The notes beneath the pieces are model-generated. The model saw nothing but the letters and a program-made list of their open reading frames with translations, had not been told where the DNA came from and searched no databases. From Ancalomicrobiaceae bacterium S20 (GTDB lineage: Bacteria > Pseudomonadota > Alphaproteobacteria > Rhizobiales > Ancalomicrobiaceae), in the NCBI GenBank assembly GCA_040269895.1, contig CP158568.1:1054001-1118000 (forward strand): DNA of 64,000 nt, written 5' to 3'. Below, piece after piece: positions 53,037-64,000 of this stretch (the first letter of the stretch is position 1; the number at the start of each line of letters is the position of its first letter). Both the position numbers and the translations under genes were made by a program.

Positions 53037-54578
53037 ATGGACGAGGTCTATGACCTCGCCGTGATCGGCGGCGGCATCAACGGTTGTGGCATCGCGCGCG
53101 ACGCGGTCGGCCGGGGCTTGTCGGTCTATCTCTGCGAAATGAACGACTTGGCGAGCGGCACGTCGTCGTGGTCGACCAAGCTCGTGCACGGCGGCCTGCG
53201 CTACCTCGAATATTACGAGTTCCGGCTGGTGCGCGAGGCGCTGATCGAGCGCGAGGTGCTGTGGCGCTCGGCGCCGCACATCATCGAGCCGCTGCGCTTC
53301 GTGCTGCCGCACCACACCGGCCTGCGCCCCGCCTGGCTGCTCAGGCTCGGCCTGTTCCTCTATGACCATCTCGGCGGCCGCAAGCTCTTGCCGGCGACGC
53401 GGACGCTCGACCTGACCCGCGACGTCGCCGGCGCGCCGCTGAAGCCCGGCCTGTTCCGGCGCGGCTTCGAATATTCGGACTGCCGGGTCGACGACGCGCG
53501 GCTGGTCGCGCTCAACGCTCGTGATGCCGCCGATCGCGGTGCCGTGGTCGAGACGCGCACCAAGGCGGTGTCGGCCGAGCGCTCGGCCGACGGCTGGACC
53601 CTGACGATCGAGGATCGTCTGAGCGGCCGGCGGCGGACGATCCGCGCGAAGGCGCTGGTCAATGCGGCGGGGCCGTGGGTCGCGGACGTTCTTTCGGGTA
53701 CGCTTCGTTCGAATGCGAAAGCGAAAGTGCGGCTCGTGCAGGGCTCGCATATCGTGGTCAAGCGGCTCTACGACCACGACCGTTGCTACATCTTCCAGAA
53801 CGCCGACGGCCGCATCATTTTCGCGATCCCCTATCAGCGCGACTTCACGCTGATCGGCACCACGGATCGCGACTACGAGGGCGATCCGGCGCTGGTCCGG
53901 GCGACGGAAGGCGAGATCGACTATCTCTGCCAGGCGGCGAGCGAGTATTTCACCCGCGCCGTGACCCGTTCGGACGTGGTCTGGAGCTATTCCGGCGTGC
54001 GGCCGCTCTATGACGACGGCGCGAGCGAGGCCAAGGCGGCGACGCGCGACTATGTCTTCGACGTCGATGAGGCGGTCGCCGGCGCGCCGCTCCTGTCGAT
54101 CTTCGGCGGCAAGATTACGACCTACCGCCGGCTGGCGGAGGCCGCGCTCGAAAAGCTCGGCCGCCATTTCCCGAAAATGGGTGCGCCCTGGACGGCCGAG
54201 GGCCGGCTGCCGGGCGGCAATTTCGCGGTCGACGGCCGGGCGCGTCTCGCGGCCGACATCGCGGCCAAGTATCCGTTTCTCGACGAGCGGACCGCGGCGC
54301 GGCTGGCCTCGTCCTACGGCACGACGGCGTTCGGCTTTCTCGGCACGGCGCGGAGCCTCGCCGATCTCGGCCGGCATTTCGGCGCCGGCCTGACCGAGGC
54401 CGAGGTCAGGCACCTGATCGCCCGCGAATGGGCGGTCGATGCCGAGGACGTGTTGTGGCGGCGCTCGAAGCTCGGGCTGTTCGTCGGGGCGGATGGCGCG
54501 GCCGAACTCGAAACCTTCATGCGCGATGCCCGGACGGGGGCGCGCGCGGAAGCCATGACCGGAGGGGGAGCGCGGTGA
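53037..54578 (+). CDS. glpD: Aerobic glycerol-3-phosphate dehydrogenase
   Basis: 513-residue FAD enzyme of the inner membrane face that oxidises glycerol-3-phosphate to DHAP. ATG 53037 (GGGGAGGAAC upstream) gives MDEVYDLAVIGGGINGCGIARDA in segments, with the FAD motif GGGING. Other hallmarks: SGTSSWSTKLVHGGLRYLE, NAAGPWV, GTTDRDYEGDP, WSYSGVRPLYDD, SIFGGKITTYRRLAE. First gene of the glpDSTPQUV operon; the glpS GTG overlaps its stop. Confidence 0.96.
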   Translation: MDEVYDLAVIGGGINGCGIARDAVGRGLSVYLCEMNDLASGTSSWSTKLVHGGLRYLEYYEFRLVREALIEREVLWRSAPHIIEPLRFVLPHHTGLRPAWLLRLGLFLYDHLGGRKLLPATRTLDLTRDVAGAPLKPGLFRRGFEYSDCRVDDARLVALNARDAADRGAVVETRTKAVSAERSADGWTLTIEDRLSGRRRTIRAKALVNAAGPWVADVLSGTLRSNAKAKVRLVQGSHIVVKRLYDHDRCYIFQNADGRIIFAIPYQRDFTLIGTTDRDYEGDPALVRATEGEIDYLCQAASEYFTRAVTRSDVVWSYSGVRPLYDDGASEAKAATRDYVFDVDEAVAGAPLLSIFGGKITTYRRLAEAALEKLGRHFPKMGAPWTAEGRLPGGNFAVDGRARLAADIAAKYPFLDERTAARLASSYGTTAFGFLGTARSLADLGRHFGAGLTEAEVRHLIAREWAVDAEDVLWRRSKLGLFVGADGAAELETFMRDARTGARAEAMTGGGAR

Positions 54579-55657
54579 GCGTCGCACTGGAACACGCATC
54601 GAAGGTGGTCGGCCGCGAAACCCATATCGCGGACGTTTCGATCACGTTCGAACGCAGCACGCTCAATGTCCTGCTCGGACCGACGCTGTCCGGCAAGACA
54701 TCGTTGATGCGGCTGCTCGCCGGGCTCGATCGGCCGACATCGGGCCGCGTGCTGGTCGACGGCCGCGACATGACCGGCGTTCATGTGCGCGACCGCTCGG
54801 TGGCGATGGTCTACCAGCAGTTCATCAACTACCCGACGCTCAGCGTCTACGAGAACATCGCCTCGCCCCTGCGCGTGCAGAGGAAGGACAAGGCCGAGAT
54901 CGACAAGCGCGTGCGTCAGGCGGCCGAGATGCTGCGGTTGACGCCCATGCTCGAGCGTACGCCGCTGCAGCTCTCCGGTGGCCAGCAGCAGCGCTGCGCC
55001 ATCGCGCGCGCCGTCGTGAAGGGCGCCGATCTGGTGCTGCTCGACGAGCCGCTCGCCAACCTCGACTACAAGTTGCGTGAGGAACTGCGCGAGGAACTGC
55101 CGCGCATCTTCGCCGAGACCGGCGCGATCTTCGTCTATGCGACCACCGAGCCGAGCGAGGCGTTGCTGCTCGGCGGCAATACCGCGACGCTCTCCGAGGG
55201 CCGTCTGGTCCAGTTCGGCCCGACCGCGGCGGTCTACCGCCGTCCGGTCAGCCTGCGCTCGGCCGAGACCTTCTCCGATCCGCCGCTCAACGAGATGACG
55301 GTCGAGAAGCGCGGCGATGAGATCCGGCTGCCGTCCGGGCGCCCGGCCGCGGCCGGCGGCATGCTCGCGGGGCTTGCCGACGGCACCTACACGATCGGGG
55401 TCCGTGCCCATGCGCTCGGGCTCGCCCGCCGCGCCGAGAGCGACATCGAGATCGAGGGCACGGTCGACGTGACCGAGATCACCGGCTCGGAGAGCTTCGT
55501 GCACGTCCATGCCGGGCGGCTCAAGTGGGTCGCGCTGGCGCCGGGCGTGCACGAGATCGGGCCGGGGGCGCCGATCTCGGTGTTCGTCGACCCGCAAGCG
55601 ATCTTCGTCTTTTCGACCGACGGCCGGCTCGTCGCCGCGCCGGCGGCGGACCGCTGA
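54575..55657 (+). CDS. glpS: Glycerol ABC transporter ATP-binding protein GlpS
   Basis: 360 residues; GTG start overlaps glpD by 4 bases. Walker A is slightly atypical (GPTLSGKTS, K41). Signature LSGGQQQRCAIARA, Walker B LVLLDEPLANLD, then a C-terminal TOBE/MalK-like regulatory domain from about residue 240. It forms a heterodimeric ATPase with GlpT, in the arrangement described for rhizobial glycerol importers. Confidence 0.93.
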   Translation: MSVALEHASKVVGRETHIADVSITFERSTLNVLLGPTLSGKTSLMRLLAGLDRPTSGRVLVDGRDMTGVHVRDRSVAMVYQQFINYPTLSVYENIASPLRVQRKDKAEIDKRVRQAAEMLRLTPMLERTPLQLSGGQQQRCAIARAVVKGADLVLLDEPLANLDYKLREELREELPRIFAETGAIFVYATTEPSEALLLGGNTATLSEGRLVQFGPTAAVYRRPVSLRSAETFSDPPLNEMTVEKRGDEIRLPSGRPAAAGGMLAGLADGTYTIGVRAHALGLARRAESDIEIEGTVDVTEITGSESFVHVHAGRLKWVALAPGVHEIGPGAPISVFVDPQAIFVFSTDGRLVAAPAADR

Positions 55658-55669
55658 GGGGAGGGCACC

Positions 55670-56749
55670 ATGGCACGCATCGATCTGGTCGACCTCGCCC
55701 ACAGCTACAGCCCGGCGCTCCAGGCGGCCAACATCTACGCCCTGAAGCCGATGACCATGACCTGGCGGCAGGGCGGCGCCTATGCGCTGCTCGGCCCGTC
55801 CGGCTGCGGCAAGACCACGCTTTTGAACATCATCTCGGGCCTCGTCGTGCCGACGCAGGGCAAGGTGATGTTCGACGGCACCGACGTGACCCGTCTGCCG
55901 ACCGAGAAGCGCAACATCGCGCAGGTGTTCCAGTTTCCGGTCATCTACGACACGATGTCGGTCCGCCAGAACCTGGCGTTCCCGCTCAAGAACCGCGGCG
56001 TGCCGGCGGCCGAGATCGAGGCGCGCGTCAAGGAGATCGCCGATCTGCTCGATCTCGGCGCCGAACTCGATCGCCGCGCGCGCGGCCTCGGGGCGGATGC
56101 CAAGCAGAAGATCTCGCTCGGCCGCGGGCTCGTCCGCGCAGACGTCGCGGCCGTCCTGTTCGACGAGCCGCTGACCGTGATCGATCCAGCGCTGAAGTGG
56201 GAGCTGCGCTCCAAGCTCAAGGCGCTCCACCGCAAGCTCGACATTACGATGATCTATGTGACGCACGATCAGACCGAGGCGCTGACCTTCGCCGATACGG
56301 TGGTGGTCATGCACGACGGCGGCATCGTCCAGGCCGGGCGGCCGGACGAGCTGTTCGAGCGGCCGGAACACACGTTCGTCGGCCACTTCATCGGCTCGCC
56401 GGGCATGAACATCCTGAAGGCCGACGTGGCGGGCCGCTCGGCGCATGTCGGCGGCGTCGCGGTGCCGCTCGGCCGCGGCTACGGCGCGCTGCCGTCGGGG
56501 GCGAAGATCGAGATCGGCATTCGCCCGGAATATGCGCGGCTGACGGGCGGCGAGGGGATCGCCGTCAAGGTCGAGCGCATCGACGATCTCGGCCGCATCC
56601 GTTTCGCCAAGGTCCGGCTCGGCGAGGCGCGGCTGTCGGTGGTCGCGCCGCCCGGTGTGGCGCTCGACGGCGACGCCGCGCGGATCGTGTTCGATCCCGC
56701 GCAGATCCATGTCTACGCCGACAGCCGGCGCGTCGCAGGGGAGGCGTGA
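55670..56749 (+). CDS. glpT: Glycerol ABC transporter ATP-binding protein GlpT
   Basis: 359 residues. Walker A GPSGCGKTTL, Q-loop VFQFPVIYDTMSV, Walker B AAVLFDEPLTVID, H-loop YVTHDQTEAL. The ABC signature is unusual: RGLGADAKQKISLGRGL in place of LSGGQ. In this family the degenerate signature in one partner and an intact one in the other gives a single fully active site, as seen here with GlpS. C-terminal TOBE domain present. Not the same as E. coli glpT permease. Confidence 0.92.
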   Translation: MARIDLVDLAHSYSPALQAANIYALKPMTMTWRQGGAYALLGPSGCGKTTLLNIISGLVVPTQGKVMFDGTDVTRLPTEKRNIAQVFQFPVIYDTMSVRQNLAFPLKNRGVPAAEIEARVKEIADLLDLGAELDRRARGLGADAKQKISLGRGLVRADVAAVLFDEPLTVIDPALKWELRSKLKALHRKLDITMIYVTHDQTEALTFADTVVVMHDGGIVQAGRPDELFERPEHTFVGHFIGSPGMNILKADVAGRSAHVGGVAVPLGRGYGALPSGAKIEIGIRPEYARLTGGEGIAVKVERIDDLGRIRFAKVRLGEARLSVVAPPGVALDGDAARIVFDPAQIHVYADSRRVAGEA

Positions 56750-56751
56750 CG

Positions 56752-58448
<1,697 letters not shown>

Positions 58449-58459
58449 GGAGGCACGTC

Positions 58460-58783
58460 ATGGACCTCGCATGGATGGCCTGGACGCCGGCGACGATCGC
58501 CTTCTACGCCGGCATCGCGTTCCTTCTCGCGCTGCTGACGGTGCTGGCGATCCGCTATCCGGAGACCGAGCGGGTCGGGGTGCTGGCGATCCCGACCACG
58601 CGGGGTGATCGCCTGTTCATTTCGCTGCTCGGCGCGGCCTTCATCCATCTCGGCTTTCTGGCGCTGTTCGGCGCCGACACGATCGCGACCCTGCCGGTCG
58701 GCGAGGGGCTCGAGGTCTCGAAGCTCTGGATCGGCAGCCTGATTTCCCTCGTCTATGCCGCGGCGGTGTTCCGCTGGGTGTGA
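58460..58783 (+). CDS. glpU: Small membrane protein GlpU (DUF2160)
   Basis: 107 residues with three hydrophobic segments (ATIAFYAGIAFLLALLTVLAI, LFISLLGAAFIHLGFLALF, LWIGSLISLVYAAAVF). It matches the small DUF2160 protein that always sits between glpQ and the binding-protein gene in glp ABC operons. The function is unknown; an accessory role in transporter assembly is possible. GAGGAGG lies 7 bases before the ATG. Confidence 0.85.
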   Translation: MDLAWMAWTPATIAFYAGIAFLLALLTVLAIRYPETERVGVLAIPTTRGDRLFISLLGAAFIHLGFLALFGADTIATLPVGEGLEVSKLWIGSLISLVYAAAVFRWV

Positions 58784-58869
58784 CGGGCAATGCATCGGAA
58801 GGGCGGCCCCGTGCGCGCCGCCCCGACGCACGTCCAGAAGCGCACGCAAAAGAGGTTGGGAGGGAATTC

Positions 58870-60609
<1,740 letters not shown>

Positions 60610-60642
60610 TCGACGGGACGGTCCTCCCAGGGACCAAACCAA

Positions 60643-60742
60643 CCGCGACGGCCGGGCATCGGCCGTCGCGGCGCTCCTCCCGAGCGCACTTCCGAAGCAT
60701 GGCCGCGCCGTCCCCTGCACGATCGGCGCGGCCATGCTTCGG
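60643..60742 (+). other. Two strong hairpins between glpV and glpK (perfect 12- and 19-bp stems)
   Basis: Hairpin 1: CCGCGACGGCCG (60643-60654) / CGGCCGTCGCGG (60660-60671), 5-nt loop. Hairpin 2: a 19-bp perfect stem from 60692-60710 to 60724-60742, 13-nt loop, left arm CCGAAGCATGGCCGCGCCG. No T-run follows either, so they may protect the 3' end of the abundant glpV message or reduce read-through into glpK rather than act as classic terminators. Confidence 0.75.
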
Positions 60743-60867
60743 CCTTCTCGGCGCCGTCCGCGACGCGGTTGAGGAGCGACGCGGTTGACGGGGCCGGCCG
60801 AGACAGCGACGCTGCCGCTTCAACAAGAAGACCGTCGGAAACGCCCAGAGATCGCCCAGAGACCGCC

Positions 60868-62349
60868 ATGACCCACATCCTCGCCGTCGACCAGGGCACC
60901 ACGTCGTCGCGCGCCATCGTCTTCCGCGCCGATCTCTCGATCGCGGCGGTCGCGCAGGAAGAGTTCCCGCAGCATTATCCGGCCTCCGGCTGGGTCGAGC
61001 ACGACCCGGAGGATCTGTGGCGCACGACCGTGTCGACCATGCGCGAGGCGCTCGCCCGCGCCGGGATCGGGGCAGGGGCCGTCGCGGCGATCGGCATCAC
61101 CAATCAGCGCGAGACGACCGTCGTCTGGGAGCGCTCGACCGGCCGGGCGATCCACAATGCCATCGTCTGGCAGGATCGGCGCACGGCCGAGACCTGCGCG
61201 CGGCTCAAGGCCGAGGGCCACGAGCCGATGGTCGCGGCCCGGACCGGGCTGCTGCTCGATCCCTATTTTTCCGGCACCAAGGTCGCCTGGATCCTCGATC
61301 GGGTGCCCGGCGCCCGGCAGCGCGCGGAGGCCGGCGAGCTCGCCTTCGGCACCGTCGACAGTTTCCTGCTTTGGCGCATGACCGGCGGCGCGGTCCACGC
61401 GACCGACGCCACCAATGCGTCGCGGACGCTGCTCTACGACATCCATCGCGGCGCCTGGGACGAGGATCTGTGCCGGCTGATCGGCGTGCCGATGGCGATG
61501 CTGCCGGAGGTGCGCGACAGCGCGGCCGATTTCGGCACCACGATCTCCGATCTGGTCGACCGGCCGTTGCCGATCCGCGGCATCGCCGGCGACCAGCAGG
61601 CGGCGACGGTGGGCCAAGCCTGCTTTTCGCCCGGCATGGCCAAGGCGACCTACGGCACCGGCTGTTTCGCGCTGCTCAACACCGGCGCGACGCCGGTCGC
61701 CTCCAAGAACCGGCTCTTGACCACCATCGCCTATCAGCTCGACGGCAAGCGCACCTATGCGCTCGAGGGCGCGATCTTCGTCGCCGGCGCGGCGGTGCAG
61801 TGGCTGCGCGACGGGCTCGGGCTCATCGCCGAGGCGGCCGAGACCGGCGCGCTCGCCGCGACCGCCGATCCGCATCAGGACGTCTATCTGGTGCCGGCCT
61901 TCGTCGGCCTCGGCGCGCCCTATTGGGACGCCGATGCGCGCGGCGCGCTCTATGGCCTGACGCGCGGCACCACCAAGCGCGAAATGGCGCGCGCGGCGCT
62001 GGAGAGCGTCGGCTACCAGACCCGCGACCTGATCGAGGCCATGCACGGCGACTGGGCCGGATCGGCCGACACGGTGCTGCGCGTCGATGGCGGCATGACC
62101 GCGTCGGACTGGACCATGCAGTTCCTGGCCGACATGCTCGATGCGCCGGTCGACCGGCCGAAGGTCATGGAGACGACCGCGCTCGGCGCGGCCTATCTCG
62201 CCGGGCTAGCCTCGGGCGTGCTGCCGGAGCCCGGCGTCTTCGCCGCGACCTGGGCGCTCGACCGCCGGTTCGTGCCGCATCTCGACGCCGCGACGCGGGA
62301 TCGCAAATGGGCCGGCTGGAAGAGGGCGGTAGGGCGGACGCTGAGCTGA
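60868..62349 (+). CDS. glpK: Glycerol kinase
   Basis: 493-residue FGGY kinase that phosphorylates imported glycerol with ATP. ATG 60868. Motifs: [101 protein letters not shown]. All catalytic and glycerol-binding residues appear to be present (D10 region, R/E of NQRET, D of GDQ). Last gene of the glp locus; it completes uptake, phosphorylation and oxidation. Confidence 0.96.
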   Translation: MTHILAVDQGTTSSRAIVFRADLSIAAVAQEEFPQHYPASGWVEHDPEDLWRTTVSTMREALARAGIGAGAVAAIGITNQRETTVVWERSTGRAIHNAIVWQDRRTAETCARLKAEGHEPMVAARTGLLLDPYFSGTKVAWILDRVPGARQRAEAGELAFGTVDSFLLWRMTGGAVHATDATNASRTLLYDIHRGAWDEDLCRLIGVPMAMLPEVRDSAADFGTTISDLVDRPLPIRGIAGDQQAATVGQACFSPGMAKATYGTGCFALLNTGATPVASKNRLLTTIAYQLDGKRTYALEGAIFVAGAAVQWLRDGLGLIAEAAETGALAATADPHQDVYLVPAFVGLGAPYWDADARGALYGLTRGTTKREMARAALESVGYQTRDLIEAMHGDWAGSADTVLRVDGGMTASDWTMQFLADMLDAPVDRPKVMETTALGAAYLAGLASGVLPEPGVFAATWALDRRFVPHLDAATRDRKWAGWKRAVGRTLS

Positions 62350-62437
62350 GCGCGCGCCTGGCGACTTCGGTATGGAGGATCGCGGCGATGCGCGCCGCGC
62401 GTCTGCGCGACTGGCTTGTCCTTGCCGGCGAGCGCGA

Positions 62438-62463
62438 TTATGTTAGAGCCCGCTAATATTCGC
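62438..62463 (+). promoter_or_regulatory. Candidate operator upstream of ArsR-type gene
   Basis: TTATGTTAGA (62438-62447), then GCCCGCTA, then ATATTCGC (62456-62463), with CTAATAT as a half-site. The same two words occur directly joined upstream of the next operon (63115-63132), which suggests shared control by the ArsR-family protein. Confidence 0.5.
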
Positions 62464-62525
62464 TGCGGTTCAACGTGGTGCGCCGGACCGGCGCGACCGG
62501 CCGCGCGACAGGACAGGGTTCACCG

Positions 62526-62897
62526 ATGGCTGTTTCGACCGAAAGCGCGGCCGGATCGCCGGCCGTTCAGGACGGCGACGGCGCGGTATGTGCGGTGTCG
62601 CAGAGCGAGTTCGACATTCTCGAAGGCAAGGCCGAGCGGGTCGCGCGCATGCTCTCCGCGCTCGGCAATGCCAAGCGCCTGCTGGCGCTCTGCCGGCTCA
62701 TGGATCGCGAGATGGCGGTCGGCGCGCTCGCCGAAGCCGTCGGGCTCGGCCAGTCGGCTTTGTCGCAGCATCTCGCGCGGCTGCGTGACCTCGGCATCGT
62801 TGCGACCCGCCGCGATGGCCAGACGATCTACTACCGTCTCGCCTCCGATGACGCCCGGCGCCTGATCGGCGTGCTCTACGACATCTATTGCCGCTGA
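62526..62897 (+). CDS. ArsR-family regulator with persulfide-sensor (BigR/SqrR-like) cysteines
   Basis: 123 residues from ATG 62526. Winged HTH: SALGNAKRLLALCRLMDREM, VGALAEAVGLGQSALSQHLA then RLRDLGIVATRRDGQTIYYRL. Cysteines C56 (LLALCRL) and C122 (DIYCR) align in position with the two cysteines of BigR/SqrR/YgaV, which form a polysulfide bridge on exposure to reactive sulfur and then release DNA. No CVC metal site is seen in the alpha-3 helix. An extra cysteine, C22, lies in the N-terminal extension. It is followed by a DUF2892 protein and an RND adaptor. Confidence 0.86.
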   Translation: MAVSTESAAGSPAVQDGDGAVCAVSQSEFDILEGKAERVARMLSALGNAKRLLALCRLMDREMAVGALAEAVGLGQSALSQHLARLRDLGIVATRRDGQTIYYRLASDDARRLIGVLYDIYCR

Positions 62898-63114
62898 ACG
62901 CGGGCCCAAGCGGCGCGCATTTCTCCGTCCCGGATCATGGAGGGGACGACGTCGAGCCTGCGCGGAGCGTTGCGGGCCGAGGTCGCGCGCGGCCGTCCGC
63001 TCCGTGAGGCGAGCGCCGATCCCGGCGGTCCGCCCGCAGTCGCATCATCGATCCGCGCAAAGCCTTAGACGCCGCGATTCCGGGAACGGGGCCCTTGCAA
63101 TGACGCTGCATCGT

Positions 63115-63132
63115 TTATATTAGAATATTCGC
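63115..63132 (+). promoter_or_regulatory. Candidate operator/promoter of DUF2892-RND operon
   Basis: TTATATTAGA (63115-63124) joined to ATATTCGC (63125-63132), containing the palindrome ATATT-AG-AATAT (63117-63128), about 55 bases before the DUF2892 start. It is one of few AT-rich words in this area and is shared with the region upstream of the ArsR-type gene. Confidence 0.55.
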
Positions 63133-63187
63133 AGATACATTGATGCGTCGCGGCGGTCGCGGCGCTCACCGCCCAAGGAGCCGTGCC

Positions 63188-63388
63188 ATGACCCTCGACA
63201 AGTCCGTTCTCGCCTTCGCCGGTCTGATGGTCCTCGTGTCCGTCGCGCTGACCCTGTTCGTGCATCCGGCCTTCGTCTGGCTGACCGTGTTCGTCGGCGC
63301 CAACATGCTGCAGGCCGCCTTCACCGGCTTCTGCCCGGCGGCCATGATCCTGAAGATGATCGGCGTGAAGCCGGGCACCGCGTTCTGA
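63188..63388 (+). CDS. DUF2892 small inner-membrane protein (YgaP-like C-terminal domain)
   Basis: 66 residues with two membrane helices (SVLAFAGLMVLVSVALTLFV and FVWLTVFVGANMLQAAFTGF) and the signature TGFCPAAMILKMIGVKPG, containing the conserved Cys. This is the membrane part of the E. coli rhodanese YgaP, here without the rhodanese domain. Such proteins are often controlled by BigR/YgaV regulators and linked to sulfur detoxification. GGAGCC precedes the ATG; the RND adaptor starts 25 bases later. Confidence 0.9.
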   Translation: MTLDKSVLAFAGLMVLVSVALTLFVHPAFVWLTVFVGANMLQAAFTGFCPAAMILKMIGVKPGTAF

Positions 63389-63413
63389 CATCGTGATCGC
63401 GGAGGGGGTTCGC

Positions 63414-64000
63414 ATGTCCGCATTGGTTCGTCTCGTCGCCGCGTTCGGCGCGGCCGTCATCCTGTCCGGCGCGACGGGGCCGGCCGTCGCCGGTTCGGCG
63501 ATCGTCGAAGCGCGATCGCTGACCGAATGGAAGGCGGTCTACGGCCGGGTCGAGGCGCGCGAGACGATCCCTGCGCGTGCCCGGATCGGCGGCACGCTGG
63601 TCGCGCTCGCCGTGACCGAGGGCGATTTCGTCAAGGCCGGGACCAGGATCGCCACCGTCCGCGACGACAAGATCGCGTTCCAGATCGATGCGCTCGACGC
63701 GCAGCTGCGCTCGCTCGCGGCACAGCTCGCCAACGCCGAGAGCGAACTGGCGCGCGGCAAGGCGCTGGTCGAGCGCGGCGTGGTCACCACGCAGCGCCTC
63801 GACCAGCTCGCGACCCAGGCCGACGTGCTGCGCGGCCAGATCGCCGCGACCGAGGCGCAGCGGCGCGTCCAGGTCCAGCAGGGTGTCGAGGGCGACGTCA
63901 CCGCGCCGGTCGACGGCCGGGTGCTGACCGTGCCGGTCACGCGCGGCGCCGTGGTCATGCCGGGCGAGACCATGGCGACCATCGGCGGCGGCGGCTTCTT
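63414..64000 (+). CDS. RND-efflux periplasmic adaptor (HlyD/MFP family), 3'-truncated by window edge
   Basis: First 195 residues; the gene runs off the window. GGAGGGGG lies 7 bases before ATG 63414. Signal peptide (AFGAAVILSGATGPAVAG), then the barrel-sandwich lipoyl half RIGGTLVALAVTEGDFVKAGT, a helical hairpin (DALDAQLRSLAAQLANAESE, ARGKALVERGVVTTQRLDQL) and the second lipoyl half GDVTAPVDGRVLTVPVTRGA. An RND permease gene is expected next. With the regulator and DUF2892 protein this looks like a sulfur-stress-responsive efflux operon. Confidence 0.9.
   Translation, partial: MSALVRLVAAFGAAVILSGATGPAVAGSAIVEARSLTEWKAVYGRVEARETIPARARIGGTLVALAVTEGDFVKAGTRIATVRDDKIAFQIDALDAQLRSLAAQLANAESELARGKALVERGVVTTQRLDQLATQADVLRGQIAATEAQRRVQVQQGVEGDVTAPVDGRVLTVPVTRGAVVMPGETMATIGGGGF

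Overview
The window is about 64 kb of GC-rich, gene-dense chromosome from an alphaproteobacterium, most likely a member of the Hyphomicrobiales (Rhizobiales). The basis is gene content and order: pyrB/pyrC-like/plsY/dprA, a Porin_2-type outer-membrane porin, gatCAB near ruvX and a UPF0173 hydrolase, a complete rhizobial-style glp operon (glpR-D-S-T-P-Q-U-V-K), and acdS with a divergent Lrp-type regulator. The assignment is inferred; there is no rRNA or tRNA gene in the window.

Layout. 1-4.3 kb: end of pyrB, a dihydroorotase-like gene lacking most metal ligands, plsY and dprA. 4.3-8.4 kb: ruvX and an unknown gene (both minus), a UPF0173 hydrolase, a 24/25-bp tandem repeat, gatC and gatA. 8.4-15 kb: an accessory stretch between gatA and gatB. 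It holds two paralogous secreted alpha/beta hydrolases (the second frameshifted), a SelW-like protein, an MFS exporter preceded by a chain of overlapping ATGA mini-ORFs, a secreted YbjN-domain protein, palindromic repeats, a duplicated scrap of the MFS 3' end and one strikingly AT-rich unknown gene. 15-18.5 kb: gatB and a MotA/MotB-type stator pair. 19-26 kb: porin, cytochrome c', two glutathione S-transferases, a GNAT acetyltransferase, a small secreted protein, a beta-domain/FkbM methyltransferase fusion and a single-repeat Sel1 protein.

26-33.8 kb: a minus-strand catabolic cluster (GMC oxidoreductase, enolase-superfamily dehydratase, aldehyde dehydrogenase, Tat-exported ABC binding protein) with a divergent LysR gene, then a second LysR gene. 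34-42 kb: a complete dipeptide/oligopeptide ABC operon (binding protein, two permeases, two ATPases) followed by two M20 metallopeptidases, the second frameshifted. 42-51.9 kb: acdS/acdR, a frameshifted LysR gene, a BASS-family transporter, a CorA-like metal channel, a PiT phosphate transporter, a patatin lipase and, divergently, 3-hydroxybutyrate dehydrogenase with acetoacetate decarboxylase. 52-62.3 kb: glycerol/glycerol-3-phosphate regulon. 62.5-64 kb: an ArsR-family regulator with the two-cysteine arrangement of persulfide sensors, a DUF2892 membrane protein and the start of an RND-efflux adaptor that runs off the window.

Three genes carry single-base frameshifts while their flanking domains stay intact; they may be young pseudogenes or residual sequencing errors. 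No phage, IS element or CRISPR array was seen. The most unusual structures are the ATGA mini-ORF relay before the MFS gene, the AT-rich orphan gene between gatA and gatB, and a perfect 19-bp inverted repeat between glpV and glpK.
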